Below are positions 33,690-45,883 of a stretch of 64,000 nt of DNA, one piece after another. Below the pieces are notes generated by a model that saw only the letters and a list, made by a program, of their open reading frames with translations, ran no database searches and was not told the origin of the DNA. Source of the stretch: Rehmannia glutinosa (lineage: Eukaryota > Streptophyta > Magnoliopsida > Lamiales > Orobanchaceae). The translations under genes and the position numbers were made by a program. The stretch spans positions 372,001-436,000 of the forward strand of contig JABTTQ020003456.1 in NCBI GenBank assembly GCA_016081115.2, given 5' to 3'. Within the stretch, counting starts at the first letter, position 1, and every line of letters begins with the position of its first letter.

Positions 33690-36600
33690 ACAATGAACAC
33701 TTCATCTCCTTTCATTGCCTCTCCTTCTTTCATCTTGATCAAAGATCTTCTTTCTTCTTCTCTTTTTTCGTTTTTTTGCCTTCTTTTTCTTCTCTCATAT
33801 GCCTTCCTGGCAGCTTCATCTTTCCTTAGTCTTTCTGTCTCTCTCCCGCCATAGCGAGTTTGTCTTTTGTTTTTCTTCTATTCTCTTTGCATACTCGGCG
33901 TTAGTTTTAGCCACTCGCAAATTTGCCACTTGGTCAAGCCCCCCAGTAGATCCCTCCTTTCTTTCCGGGATCTACGATTCGATATTCTTGGGCGAGGCCC
34001 CAGGTCAAGCTTCTTCCTCCGCTTCTTCCTCTGCTACGGGCGTATCTTTGGGGTTTCTTCTTCCCGGTGATTGACTAGCGAGTGACAGCAGAGTGATCGC
34101 TTAGGAAGTCTCATTGTCTGTCGCCTTCTTCACACAATGTGAGACCCTTTTCCCAAGATACAAGTCCCAAGCTTGAGCCATGGACATATTTGCAAAATAT
34201 CCTTCAGATTCGAGCGTTTTGAATTCGTCAATCGATCTTGGCTCTGTCTCCGACATACGAAATGGCATACGTGTCTCTGTCCAATGGAATGCCTCCATGT
34301 TCTTTCAAGATGTTCATCACCCTGGCATCCATTCTTCCTTCCACTTCCTTCATCCCTCGCTTCAATTTCTTTTCTCTTCTCAACCATAGATACAAAGAGT
34401 CTTGGAGTGGCGAGTCACTGGGAGTTTGCCGCTTATAATGTCATTTGTGTGAGGACCCTGTTGGGGGTTTGTGCAATCATCAAGGTCATATCTTTTGATC
34501 CTTCCCCCTCAAGATTTTCCTTTCTTGATTTCAAATTTTCCTCGGTGATTTTCCCTTCTCACCGCTCCCTTCTCACCGCTTCCTTTTTCAAACTTGATTT
34601 TCTTTGCTTTAAGGTATTCCTCTTCCCCCTTTTTGGCATCATCAAAGGATAGAGGAACCCGGGAACATCTTTGGCAAGCATGAAGTCGAAGTCTTCGATG
34701 GTTGAATTTTGCTTCAAGTCACTGCGTTGTATGCGATACGGAATTGAGGCCAGTAGCGTTGGATTCTCACTTTGAAATCGGCTTCATCTCGGCCATGAGA
34801 AGGCTGAATTTTCTCGTCATGTGTTCTTCCAAACGCGTATATCATTTGCATTTCGCTCACGCAGCAGCCTTGATCTCGGCGAGTGTGAGCTTCATGCATA
34901 TGCTCAATGTGTTCCCTCGCCCGTTTTTGCATCAACATTCTCGGCTCTCCACACCAAGAACTTGTTGAACAAGGTTGAAGTATCTCCTGTTCCACACGCA
35001 TTGATTCTTCTTTGTTGCCACCATTCCCTTATCCCGACCGTGATGCCTCTCAAGTCACCGTAAGGTTGGCATCTCTGTTGTCCGGTAGCATATCCAAAGA
35101 GGCACGATGCCTCTCCATCTTTTCAACTTCAACAAAGAGTGCCTTGAACACTTCTCGAACTTGGTGATTCTTACATTGCGGTGATGGCCATACAAATGTC
35201 GAAATCAAAATCGGGAACAATGGTGCCTGAGTGAAAAACGAGGAGGTGGTCTGTGATATCGTGCTTGCTCATTTTTCGACTCTTCGTGGAGTTACGGTAT
35301 CTCCAGTGAGAAAGGGAAAGATTCTACAAAAGATTCATCACCGCCGAGGCGGGATCTGTTCAATGATGAGCGGTGCGCGTGAAGTTCTTTTGGAATCGAT
35401 CCATTGTGGCTTGAGGAGCCTGAGCGGTGGTTTTACGGTTGTTGGGTTTGGTTGTGAAATAGACTCGGCTTTTCGAGCCTCGGTGTCTTAACGACTTCGT
35501 TGGTCTGGTGATTTTTCCTTTTCGATGAGACTTGTCCTCGGCCTTATCGGCCAGCGTCATCGGACGATGATGAGATTTCTAGAGGTGGCTCATCATCAAA
35601 GTTAAAAGTTTGACGAGTAGTCTTGGGATCGACTTACTCGTGCTTGGAACACCCGCATTTGAGTCTTTTGGATTTGTCATGGGGTTGACTCTTCTTCGTC
35701 TTCGATCCCGAGGAAAAGTGACATCGGGTTGTCTGGGAATCATGAAGTGCGCGATCTCCTTCTCGGATGGGTCGATGATTGCGGGGGAGGGATGTTCGTA
35801 CTTGACCTCTTTACCAGGGAAGTCTCAACCTCCCGTGGGCCTTCATTTCCTCCAGTCTCTCTTCTGGCTGCGAGGCTGGTCCTCCCTTTCGACAAACATG
35901 ATGTCATTTGTCTTAGGGTCTTCTACTGATGGCATCCATTTGAGTCTCAACCCCATGGATTGTACTTTCATCGCCCAGTGTTAACTCCTGGGGCTGTCCC
36001 TTCCTCGTGCCTCGACCGCATCGGCGGCGTCATTAGCCTTCGAGGCGGTTGGCATCTCACCGAGCAGTCTCAATCGCCTCGAACTTCGTTGATGGCAACT
36101 TGTCGTTTCTTCTTGTGATTGTAATTTCTTCTTCGCCTCCTTGCTTCTTTGTGGAGTCATCTGCGCAAGCATCCTCCGACCTTTTGCCGCGGTGGAGGGA
36201 GTTTCCCCCTCGGCGTACCAGGCCCGGTGAGTGACTTGGAGTGGGGTCACTCATCTCCGGACTCCCATTGTTGCAATCGATGGTTGTAGTTGGGGCGGTG
36301 GTAGCACACCTTCAATAGGGGTTGGCTCGACCGGGGTCCCCACTAGCCCGGTTTCATCGCCATTTCCCTTATTGCTTTCTTCCGAGTGAGTGGGGAAGTG
36401 GTAGCGACAACATCGGTGGCTATTTCTTGAACCACTCCCATAGGATCGATTTCGGTACTGTGTTCGGAGGACTCTCCTGGTCCCTCCATTAGTCTTTGCT
36501 CGTGAAGAATTCTTGATTCATGCGATTGCTTCTTTGCATTTGTAACTCTTACGTGGGCGTGACATTTTTCGATCCTCATCACCGTCCGAGAAGACATCAA

Positions 36601-38220
36601 GAAGAGGATGGAAGTGTTACGTGGTGCTTGGGAGATAGGGCGGATCTTGCTTCTCACGTCTTGGCTTCTTCTTCGACTTGCTTTGCTCTCTCCTCGTCCT
36701 TGTAGATCTGCAGGATGTCTAGCGATTGTCCTCATCAAGTCTTTGGGAGCACGATAGTTAGTCCAAGGAAATTTAGCGATTCCTCTTCTTCTTCTATGAA
36801 CTCGGGCCGTTGGAACCCATTTCCTTGACTTGCTCAACTTCCATTTTCTCCACTCACGCAGACGATTTTGGATGTGCGGGTAAGGTGGAGATAGGATCAT
36901 TACATCACTATCCGCTTGAATTTTGGTTCTTCTTGTGTTTTAATTTGTGTGAGCTACGTTTGTGTCTTGAGTTGCCTCTGCTCTGATCGCCTTCAGCAGA
37001 CTTGGTTGTTTCATCAATTACATCCGGAGACTCTACTTCTCCCAGTAGTCTCCGTATTTGTGCTAGGTGAGTAATCGACTCAATTTGGTTTCTCTGCTCG
37101 ACCGCTGACGAGTCTTCTTCGTCTCTGGTTTGTACCGGGGAATTTACAGTTGAGGCGGTGTCCTCTCGAGTCTTGGGCGCGGGGCGGTCTTTGGTGTTTG
37201 TTTCGAGAGAGCCGTGCAGGCTTGTCGATTCTCCTCCTTTTGACGATCGGAGAAGGTATTTGTGAGTCCTTCTCGACCTCTGCCGCAGGGGCGGGTGACA
37301 CTTTCTTTGGGGCGGTGTGACACGGACTCTTTGGGGCGGGAGCATGTTTGGTTTTTTTTCTTTGCAGGGGCGTGATCTTCTTAGCATTGCAGGGACTTTT
37401 CTTTGGCTAGAGAGGAAGCATTTGTATCTTGGTCGGTGATTCCCCTCATTTGGTGTCGACTCTCTTGGCATAAGCTCGCTTCGAGCACCGAGAGGTTAGC
37501 TCAACATCCTCTTGTTAACATGGAAGGCCTTCCCATGTCTAAGAGGTACGCTTTCACCTCCGATGTCGGCCAATTACTAGGCCATATCCCGGGATCCTCC
37601 AAATGTGCCATCTTCTTTGAAGGACTTGTTCCCCACGTTCGCGAGTCTGCTTTGTAGATAAACTCAGCCCAATTTATCTTCTTTTCTTCGATGATTGCAG
37701 CCATCACAATCGGCTTTGCCTTTGATAGTTGGTCAAAAGCGCCAAATTTGATGTCGATACATTTGGCAACTATGTCCAACAATTTGTGATAATCCTCCTT
37801 CAGCCCAGTGATCTCTTGTTTTCTTTGTGTATATAATTTTATCGGCAAGGTCGGACTTGGCTATTTCTTTCCATGCGTCCCAAGTTTACATCGGCTTCCT
37901 TAATTTCGATTGCTCTTTCGCGGGTAGTGAGCAATATTCACCAAATCTCTTGGCGTAATAGTCACCGCTTCGGTGAATGAGCGGATGACTTGATTCCTCG
38001 TCGTGAATCTCGGCATTCACGAGAATTGTGCGACCTCCTCAACATAGGTCATAGGATATTCGGCGTTAGAAAGCGGTTTTAGTCCGGACGTTTCCAACTT
38101 TTCCGCGATTTTCTTTACCAGGGTGTCGTCGGACCCCTGCTTCACCATTCCGTCGAAATCCACCGTCGAACCGGTGTGGATTTGCTTTCCTAACTTAGTA
38201 AAGTCGTAAGTTGGTGCCAT
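33690..38220 (-). pseudogene. Env-like extra ORF of Sirevirus B
   Basis: ATG at 38220 (-) starts MAPTYDFTKLGKQIHTGSTV, followed by KKIAEKLETSGLKPL and MTYVEEVAQF as in A, then DYHKLLDIVAKCIDIKFGAF near 37790. The middle (36900-35980) has Ser/Arg-rich low-complexity sequence homologous to A but in scrambled frames; the tail near 33790 is Lys/Arg-rich. The end is approximate. Not functional as read. Confidence 0.65.
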
Positions 38221-38357
38221 TTCTCAGAATTATATCAAGAAAAGGTTCGAGAAATTGATTTGAATGTTGATAGGGTTTCGAGAGTAGTTTGCCTTTGCTT
38301 TTGAGAGAAAAAGATGAACAGTTTTTAGAAGTGTGAGAGAGAAACGGACGAAAATGG

Positions 38358-38365
38358 TTTAAATA
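38358..38365 (-). promoter_or_regulatory. Candidate internal promoter of the B env-like ORF
   Basis: - strand TATTTAAA about 140 bp before the ATG at 38220, followed by CGTTTCTCTCTCACAC and a CT-rich leader matching that of A. Confidence 0.45.
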
Positions 38366-38779
38366 TGGTTTATGAAAGGACGTGCAGACGGTTTTTGAAT
38401 TGTGATCGAAATCAACGGCTTGGATTTCGTGACGCCTTATTGAGCATTTCACGCCACGTATTTAATGCGGCATCATTTATATCCAATCATAAGCTTAGTG
38501 TGCGACTTTTATACGTACACATCATCATTATCTTGACGTGTTCCTTAAAACATTCCGCTAAGTCAAAACGATGCGTTTTTGTCACTTTGCTCATAAGTTA
38601 TTGACTTATCTCTTAGCCGATTTAACTCTACTCTCTAGTTTTCTTGGTGACTCTATCGGTGACTTCGGTGTATTTGTCTTCCGTCTGGTGATTTCATGAG
38701 TTGATTTTTGTTTTCGGCTCTTTTTCACTTCTTTTTTGTTCTAATGCTCTTCTTTGATTTGTCCGAGTGTCGGCATTTC

Positions 38780-41700
38780 AGCTCAATCAACCCCAACTCA
38801 TGCTTGAGTTCTTCAAATCTTGACTCACATAATGGTTTTGTGAAGATGTCACTAGTTGTTTATCGGTTGAGATGTATTCCAAGATAATGTCATTCTTTTC
38901 AACATGATCTCTTATGAAATGATATCGACATCTATATGTTTTGTTTTTGAGTGCAAACAGATTTTGAGTGATTGCAATGGCACTCGTGTTATCACACATG
39001 ATTGGAATTTCTTTTTCTTCAACTTCATAGTCTCTCTTTGTTGTCTCATCCATAGGACTTGGGCACAACAGTGCCCCAGCCTATGTATTCCGCTCATTTG
39101 TAGAGGTGGCTATTGAGTTTTGCTTCTTGCTAAACCAGGAAATTAGTCTGTTTCTAGCATTTGACAGTGCACAAGTGCTTTTCTGTCCACTCGCATCCAA
39201 AGCGTAGTCGAGTCGAATAGCCAATTAGCTTGAATCCACCTTCCTTTGGATACCATAGGCCTACTTCTTGGCTTCCTTTCAAGTATCTCAATATTCTCTT
39301 ATTTCTTTGTCATATGGCTCTCTTTTGGAGCAGATTGAAATCTTGCACATACACCTACAAAGCAAAGGTGATGTCCGGCCGCTTCTTTGTGAGATAGAGC
39401 AATGATCCAATAAGTGCTCAGATCTTGTTTGATCTGAGGCTTGCCATCCGCATCCACGTCCATTTTGGTGATGTGTTCATTGGTATTTTTGAGAAGACTT
39501 TTCTTCCATACCAAATTTCTTCATTAAATCTCTGGTATATTTTGTTTGACTTATGAAGGTTCCATCCTTCACTGTTTCACTTGAAGTCAAGGAAAAATGT
39601 CGGCTCTCCCATCATGCTCATTTCAAATTTGCTTTGCATGAGGTTTGAGAATTTTTCACACAGACTCTTTGTTAGTGGATCCAAAAATGATGTCATCCAC
39701 ATATATTTGAACAAAAAGATACTCTTCTTATCTTGAATTAGAAAAGTGTTCTATCTACTTTTCCTTTTGTGAATCCATTTTCGTTAGGAATTGTGACGAG
39801 GGTATCATACCATGCTCACGGGTGCTGTTTCAATCCATACGAGGCTTTCTTGAGTTTGTATACCTTGTCTCCAAGAGTCTTCTCGCTCAAATCCACGGAG
39901 GTTGTTCAACATATACTTCTTCTTCCAATAAACCGTTTAGGAATGCACTTTTTACATCCATCGATATACAATGAAATTCTTGTGAGTGCATAGGCAAGAA
40001 ACATCCTTATAGCTTCCAATCTTGCTACGAGGGCAAATGTTTCATCAAAATCTATCCTTCTTCTTGACAATATCCTTTGGCTACAGTCTTGCTTTGTTTC
40101 TTACCACCAGAACCTTCCTCGTTCATCTTATTTCGAATACCCATTTGGTTCCAATAACGTTTTGATGTATGGGTCTTTGCACTAGTTCCCATACTTTATT
40201 TCTCTCAAACCGATTGATTCTTCTTGCATAGCTTGAATCAATGTGTGTCATCCAATGCTTGTGACACATCTTTTGGCTCTATTTGCGAAATGAAGCATGT
40301 GAACATAGCTTCTTGTTGAGTTACGGATCTTGTTTTGACACCTTCTCTCATATCTCCAATGACAAGTTCGGTGGATGGTCTCTCGGCCATCTTACATCAA
40401 GGTTGGAGTAAGTTAGTTGGATTGATCGACTTGCGGTTGTGTTCTTTGCGGGTCACTCTTTCGTGGTCACTTAGCCGCAAATTTTCATTTGCTTTTGAGA
40501 TTGACTATCTCATCTTCTTTCGAGTTGATAATCCCACCCGGCTTCAGCGTAGGGACTCTTCTCGTATGATTGGATGTTTCAACTTATCATTTGACTCTTC
40601 AATGTCTTCTCCATTTACATTTGGCTCATCGAATACTACATGAATGGATTCCTCTGTAACCATAGTTCTTTTATTGAGTATTCTGTAGGCTTTGCTTTGG
40701 TGAGTATCTAAGAAGATACCTTCATCACTTTAGCATCAAAAGCCTTTAGGTTGTCTTTGCCATTGTTGTGGATGAAGCATTTACATCCAAATATTCGAAA
40801 TATGCAACATTTGGTTTTCTTCCATCCGGATCTCATAGGGAGTCTTTGTCATTTTGTCTATTTATCATACATCCTGTTTGGGTGTAGCAATTTGTGTTAA
40901 TTGCTTGCCCAAAATCTTTTTGGTAACCTGCTTTGACTAACATGGTCCTTGCTCGCTTCTTTGAGGGTTCTGTTCCTTCTTTCGCAACTCCATTCTGTTT
41001 GTGGAGTCCTTGCTGCCGATAGTTCATGACCAATACCATTCTCAATACAATATTGAGTTATTATTCCATTGACAAACTCGGTTCCTCTATCGATCTTATT
41101 TTTATAATGGTTTGACTCTTCTCATTTTGAATTCTCTTCATCGGCCCGTGGTAGTTTTTGTAGGGTTTCTTTCTTCTTGCACATGAATATTGTCCATGTA
41201 TATATTGAGTAGTCATCTACTACCACCAATGTGTATTTCTTTCCACTTATCTTTTTTGGTTCCATTGGGCCAAATAGATCCATATGAAGTAGATGCAATA
41301 TTCTTGTTGAGGATGGGCATGTCTTTTCTTTGAATGACGACTTGATTTGTTTTCCTTCCGACATGCATCACATATACTCTCCTTCTTGTATATCGAGTCC
41401 GGAAGTCCTTCTACAAGATGACTTCTTGCTAGCTTGTTAATTGTTTTGAAATTCGGGTGATTTCGACTTTTTGTGCCACGACCAACTTGATTGGTTTGTG
41501 CTCTTTTGCTAGTAGACAGTCTTTGGGTGTTGCGGTTGACCAATCCACTACATACATATTCTTTGTCTATTTCCTTGCAAAGACAACTTCATTTGATTCA
41601 ATATCCTTGATTTGGCATACACCCATGTTGAATCCAACATTGTAGCCCTTGTCACAGAAGCCGATCGATACTCGATGAGGTTGAAGTTGAGTCCTTCAAC

Positions 41701-44230
41701 ATATGCAACATCTCGTGATTTCTAATCCATTCCTCTTGATGGATCCAATGCCTCTTATTTCACCAGGAGCTTCATTTCCTCCAAATATGACTTTGGCTCC
41801 TTTGACTTCCTTGAATTTTGATGATTTCTCTTATTTCTGTCATATGTCCGAAATGCGACCACTATCCATGTACCAGGTTCCTTGGCACTCATTTGTTCTT
41901 GAACTCGCAATCAAGGAAATTAAGTTTTAGGTACCCATACTTGTGCGGGTCTGAGGGGTTAGAATTGTAAGATGATCCAACCAACCTATAGCCAAATGAT
42001 TTGACTCTAAGGGGTTGCCATCTATCGTGCCATAATCATAATTAATTACGCAAATTGCTTGGGGATTCTAGGTTCATACAATTTGTCTCTTTTTGTCCGT
42101 ATGCTCGCATATGTGTTTTAGCAATTGCCTTCCTTGGGTAATTGTGGTGCTTTTGAGTGTAGTGCCTAGGTGCATGTGTGTCTTTGATGAAAGCTCTTAT
42201 ACTTTTGGAATGGCCTTTTTGAGTTCTAGGCCTTTTTGCCGCTTGGGCTTATATTCCATAAGTCTATCTTTGATAGTTCACATTGTTCCAATCACTTGGC
42301 TTGGATATTTTCTACCATTCCCATCATATGTATTTCTATTATGGATTTTCCGAATTTTGGTAGCTCTGTTTTTCTTTCTGAGTATTTTACATTAGGAGTT
42401 TCTTTGAGGACTCGGTTTGAATCTCTTCTCATTGTCCTTTCAAAGATACTCAATGGTGTTTTCCTTTTCCTTTGTAACCAAGGCGGTTTGCTTAGTATTG
42501 TGCTTTGGAGTGAATGTGTGTGCAACATTTAGAGTTTTGGGTTTTTCGGACTCTTCATGACTTGAAGATCCTTTTACCAAAATTACTCTTGAGGTTTGAC
42601 ATGGCACAAAGGAATTAAATCCTAAGCTGTCTTGTCTCCACATTCTCTTTGACTCATAATAAGATCATCCAATGATTTAGATGCCTTAGTGAATGAGGCA
42701 ATAACATTTTTGAGGTCATTCTCCCTCTTTTCTATAGCAGCAATTTACGCTACTAATTTAGCATTTTCACCTTTAAACTTTCATTTTCAATGACTATTTG
42801 ACTTAGAGTACTCGGCTCCTTAGTCGGCTTTGAGTTTGACTTTTAAGAGTTTGTTTTCCTCATTCAATAGTGTGTGTGAGGATTTAATGTGCTTTCGAGA
42901 ATCTTTCATCATTTTGCCTAATGAATCATAAAGATCAAGTAGGTGATGAAGTGTGTGTGTCACGGTCACTATCACTAGTGTACGAGCTTGTTGAATTAGA
43001 TTGTACCTCATCTTCTTGATCTTGTTCTTTGGCCATTAAGCGGATCAAGGCTTCTTCTTCGAGTCACTCGAGTAGTCGGCTTCTTCATTTCGAATCAATC
43101 ATTGTCTCTCTTGACTTTCGTTTTCGGCCGATCTCTGCGGCCATCATTGCCTTTTTCTTTTCTTGTCTTCTTTCTCTCAAGACCTTTCTTTCTTCTTCAT
43201 TCTGTCTTGTTGACTACGAGGATATGAGCGTCAATGGCATAGTGACTGGTTGTCTACAATTCCAACATAGATATTGACCTTTTGATCGACTCTTTCTACT
43301 CTTGAGTTGTCGAGTCCTTTGATACTCAACTTGTTGATGATCTGTTTCTCTTGGCCTATCATCCTTGATTTGGAGGAGTGAGTGTCTTACGGAAGATTCA
43401 CCCTTCCTCTCTTGTAGTTCTTGTTAAAGAACTTGTTAAATCTTTTAACCATCGGGGCTATTTCTTCGTGTCAATCGCTTCTTTGACCTCGGCTCTCTTC
43501 CCATTTTTGACAATTAAGCATTTGCTTTGGGTGTCACTGTTGTCTCTTCCTGGTCTTTTCTTCTCGGCTCAAACTCATAGGCTTTGAGGCGAGAATAGTT
43601 CATGGTTGGATGTCTTTGATAGGTCCATGGAATGTCTCGGTGCCATGACCTTCATTTCCCATTAATTTGGAAGACTTTTTAGGATCTTCATACACATTTC
43701 TTCGTGTATATTCCTTTCCAAGTGTAGACTGACTCATTTGTGATTTCGTCAAACCGAGCATCCGGTTGATCCAGATTCTCTCCGAGATCATTTTGAAATT
43801 TTCAAACTTCAGACAACTCATCGATAATTTGTTTTCTTTGATTTGCTGCGAGCCTTCACAAATCAATGTCACTTGTCCCCATTTCTTTAGCCATTTTGCA
43901 TGATTTGACTTTGTTGAACATGGCTTTGTCCAAGGTTTTGTAGAGGATGTCCTTGGCTACATTATCCAGGTTGTATCTTTTCTGTCATCATTTGTCCACT
44001 CAGTTCTTGGTTTTCAACCATGATGGCGTGCAGGAGCGACATCTTCTTCTCCTTCATTTGCAACTCTTCGTGCAATTTGTGTTCACCTTTAATATTTGTA
44101 GAGGCCCATCTTCTATCACTATCCACATCTCATCATGTAATCTTTGATAGATGAGCACGCATACGAATTTTCCAATCATCAAATTCTTCAATGGTGAACA
44201 TAGGGATGCGTGTTAGATTTGCTTCCATGA
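38780..44230 (-). pseudogene. gag-pol of Sirevirus B
   Basis: ATG at 44230 (-) reads MEANLTRIPMFTIEEFDDWK, one residue different from A. Gag follows (LICEGSQQIKENKL), then a disrupted zinc knuckle near 43215-43270. Integrase: ILHLLHMDLFGPMEPKKISG and SRHSKK-type pre-integrase linker; RT with YVDD at 39692-39703; RNase H with MCDNTSAIAITQNL and YHFIRDHVEKNDIILEY. Frames change often, more than in A, although the nucleotide match to A is good, so part of this may be sequence error rather than decay. Confidence 0.82.
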
Positions 44231-44352
44231 TAATGACTTTTAATAAAAAGAGTTTTGAAAGTTTAAGTACTAAAGCGAGACTTTGAAAAATTTGGAGATC
44301 TAGTTCAAGAACGGTGCGGAGGGTTCAATGAACCAACCGCTCCGATACCACT

Positions 44353-45883
44353 TGTAGGTCCCAAGGGGTGTAAGTGTAAGGTTTAGAAGGGGGGTTGAAT
44401 AAACCTTACCAAATTTTCGATTTAGTCCTTTTAAATCTCGAGTTAATTTACACAATTTGTGTCCTTGATGGACGGTCGAATTAGTCACTCAAGAGAGTTA
44501 ATCTTTAATGAACTTCGAGTGAAAGTGTTGATGGAGTAACTCATTTGTTGGCTACAATTTAACTTTTGTGGTTTTATTTTATTGGAAGACTTAACACCCT
44601 TAAGTTTGATTAAGCAAGATATTAGAGCTTGATTTAGTACTTGTAAATTATCAAATGGATAGCAAATTTATCGTGAGATATAAGCAATTAAAAGTGCAGG
44701 AATTTAAATCTTTGAAATGTAAATGACACGGTAAAGTTTTTATAGAGGTTCGAAGATGGGGTAATTCTTCTACTCCTCTCTTCTCCAACTCCCCGGAGGA
44801 ATCCACTAAGTAATGATCGGTTTACAAAGTGGTAACAGTCCGGATACAAGTCTTGATCACAACGGCCGACTTGATCCTTTGGGACTCGATCTGAGACGCT
44901 TGATCACTCGGTGGCTTCTCGTTCGACTCGGCTTCTTCTTCAGGCAGTTTTGCCTTTGCTACTCTGACTCACTTGCTCAAGCTCTTTGGATTTGATCACG
45001 AAGCCCTCCAAATGCTTAAGACTTAGTTCAACTTTGAACTTTTCTACAATCCTTCCTGGAAAGTAGACCCCTTGTTTTCAAAGGTTTCTCTTCAATTGGT
45101 TGAAGCTCTCTTTCCTTCACGGGTAAGTGTTGGATTGATGTACTTCGGAATGTAGGCTTGAGGATTGAGATTGTTTGATTTCTCTAATGTGCTTGTATAT
45201 CTCACGTATGTGTCATTCATGCATTCTTTTCTCAAACTAACTCCTCGGCCTTTTATAGTGAACTTTCAAAAATTTGCCCGTTGAAGAGATAGCTTATTTT
45301 TGAAAGTCACTTTGCGATCGTTGGCTTGCGTTCTTGGAATTGCCGTTTCCTCGTATGAATTATTCTTTTCACCTTTTCGAGTTTCGACACGGTGTCGTGC
45401 TTCCCATTGGTTCATTCCTTTTGCACGCTTCCGGGACTGAGCACTCCAAGAAAGGTTGTATGGAGATATTACTTGTTTAAGTAAATCTCTTGATTTACGG
45501 CAACGGTTCTTTTTGATTATCTCGACTTGACGCATTTCCTTGCTTTCCCCAGGTGACTTAGAGTCACTTCCAATCATGGATGACTCTTCGTCACTTCAAC
45601 TTGAGACTTGGCTTTTCTTGAGTTGACTTGGATGATGCTCCACTGTTGCATCTCACCGCTTCTTGATAGTGTTCCGTCTACTCTTCTTTGCCATACTCAA
45701 ATTTGTCTCACAAAGAGTCTTCCTTCCATCTTGATTGTCTTCTTGCATGTTAGGACGTAGTTTGTCTTCGGCTTGGGCACTCTATTCATTACAATGCATT
45801 TTACAACAAGAATTGGGGTGCCAACTTTCTATTCTAAGTTTAACATGGCATTCATCAAAATCTAAACAATAAAATTCCTAACA
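44353..45883 (-). repeat. 5' LTR of B
   Basis: 1,531 bp; TATAAAAGG (- strand) at 45249-45257; primer binding site at 44337-44350. Confidence 0.92.

Larger units (their letters stand above)
31893..45883 (-). mobile_element. Element B: Sirevirus of the same family as A, inserted in A
   Basis: LTRs 31893-33432 and 44353-45883 (TGTAGGTCCC ... TTCCTAACA), duplication CTCCT (31888-31892, 45884-45888), 13,991 bp. Gene order and wording follow A closely, and the insertion site in A corresponds to AGTAGATCCCTCC near 33943 in B itself. Both LTRs are full length with a TATA box. Coding regions carry many small frameshifts. Confidence 0.92.

Noticed and set aside
34173..34652. Open frames on the + strand through the env-like ORF of B (also 45917-46919 in A)
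   Set aside because: Homologous A and B sequence reads as the env-like protein on the - strand; + strand products are Ser/Phe/Leu-rich, typical of reverse-strand shadows.
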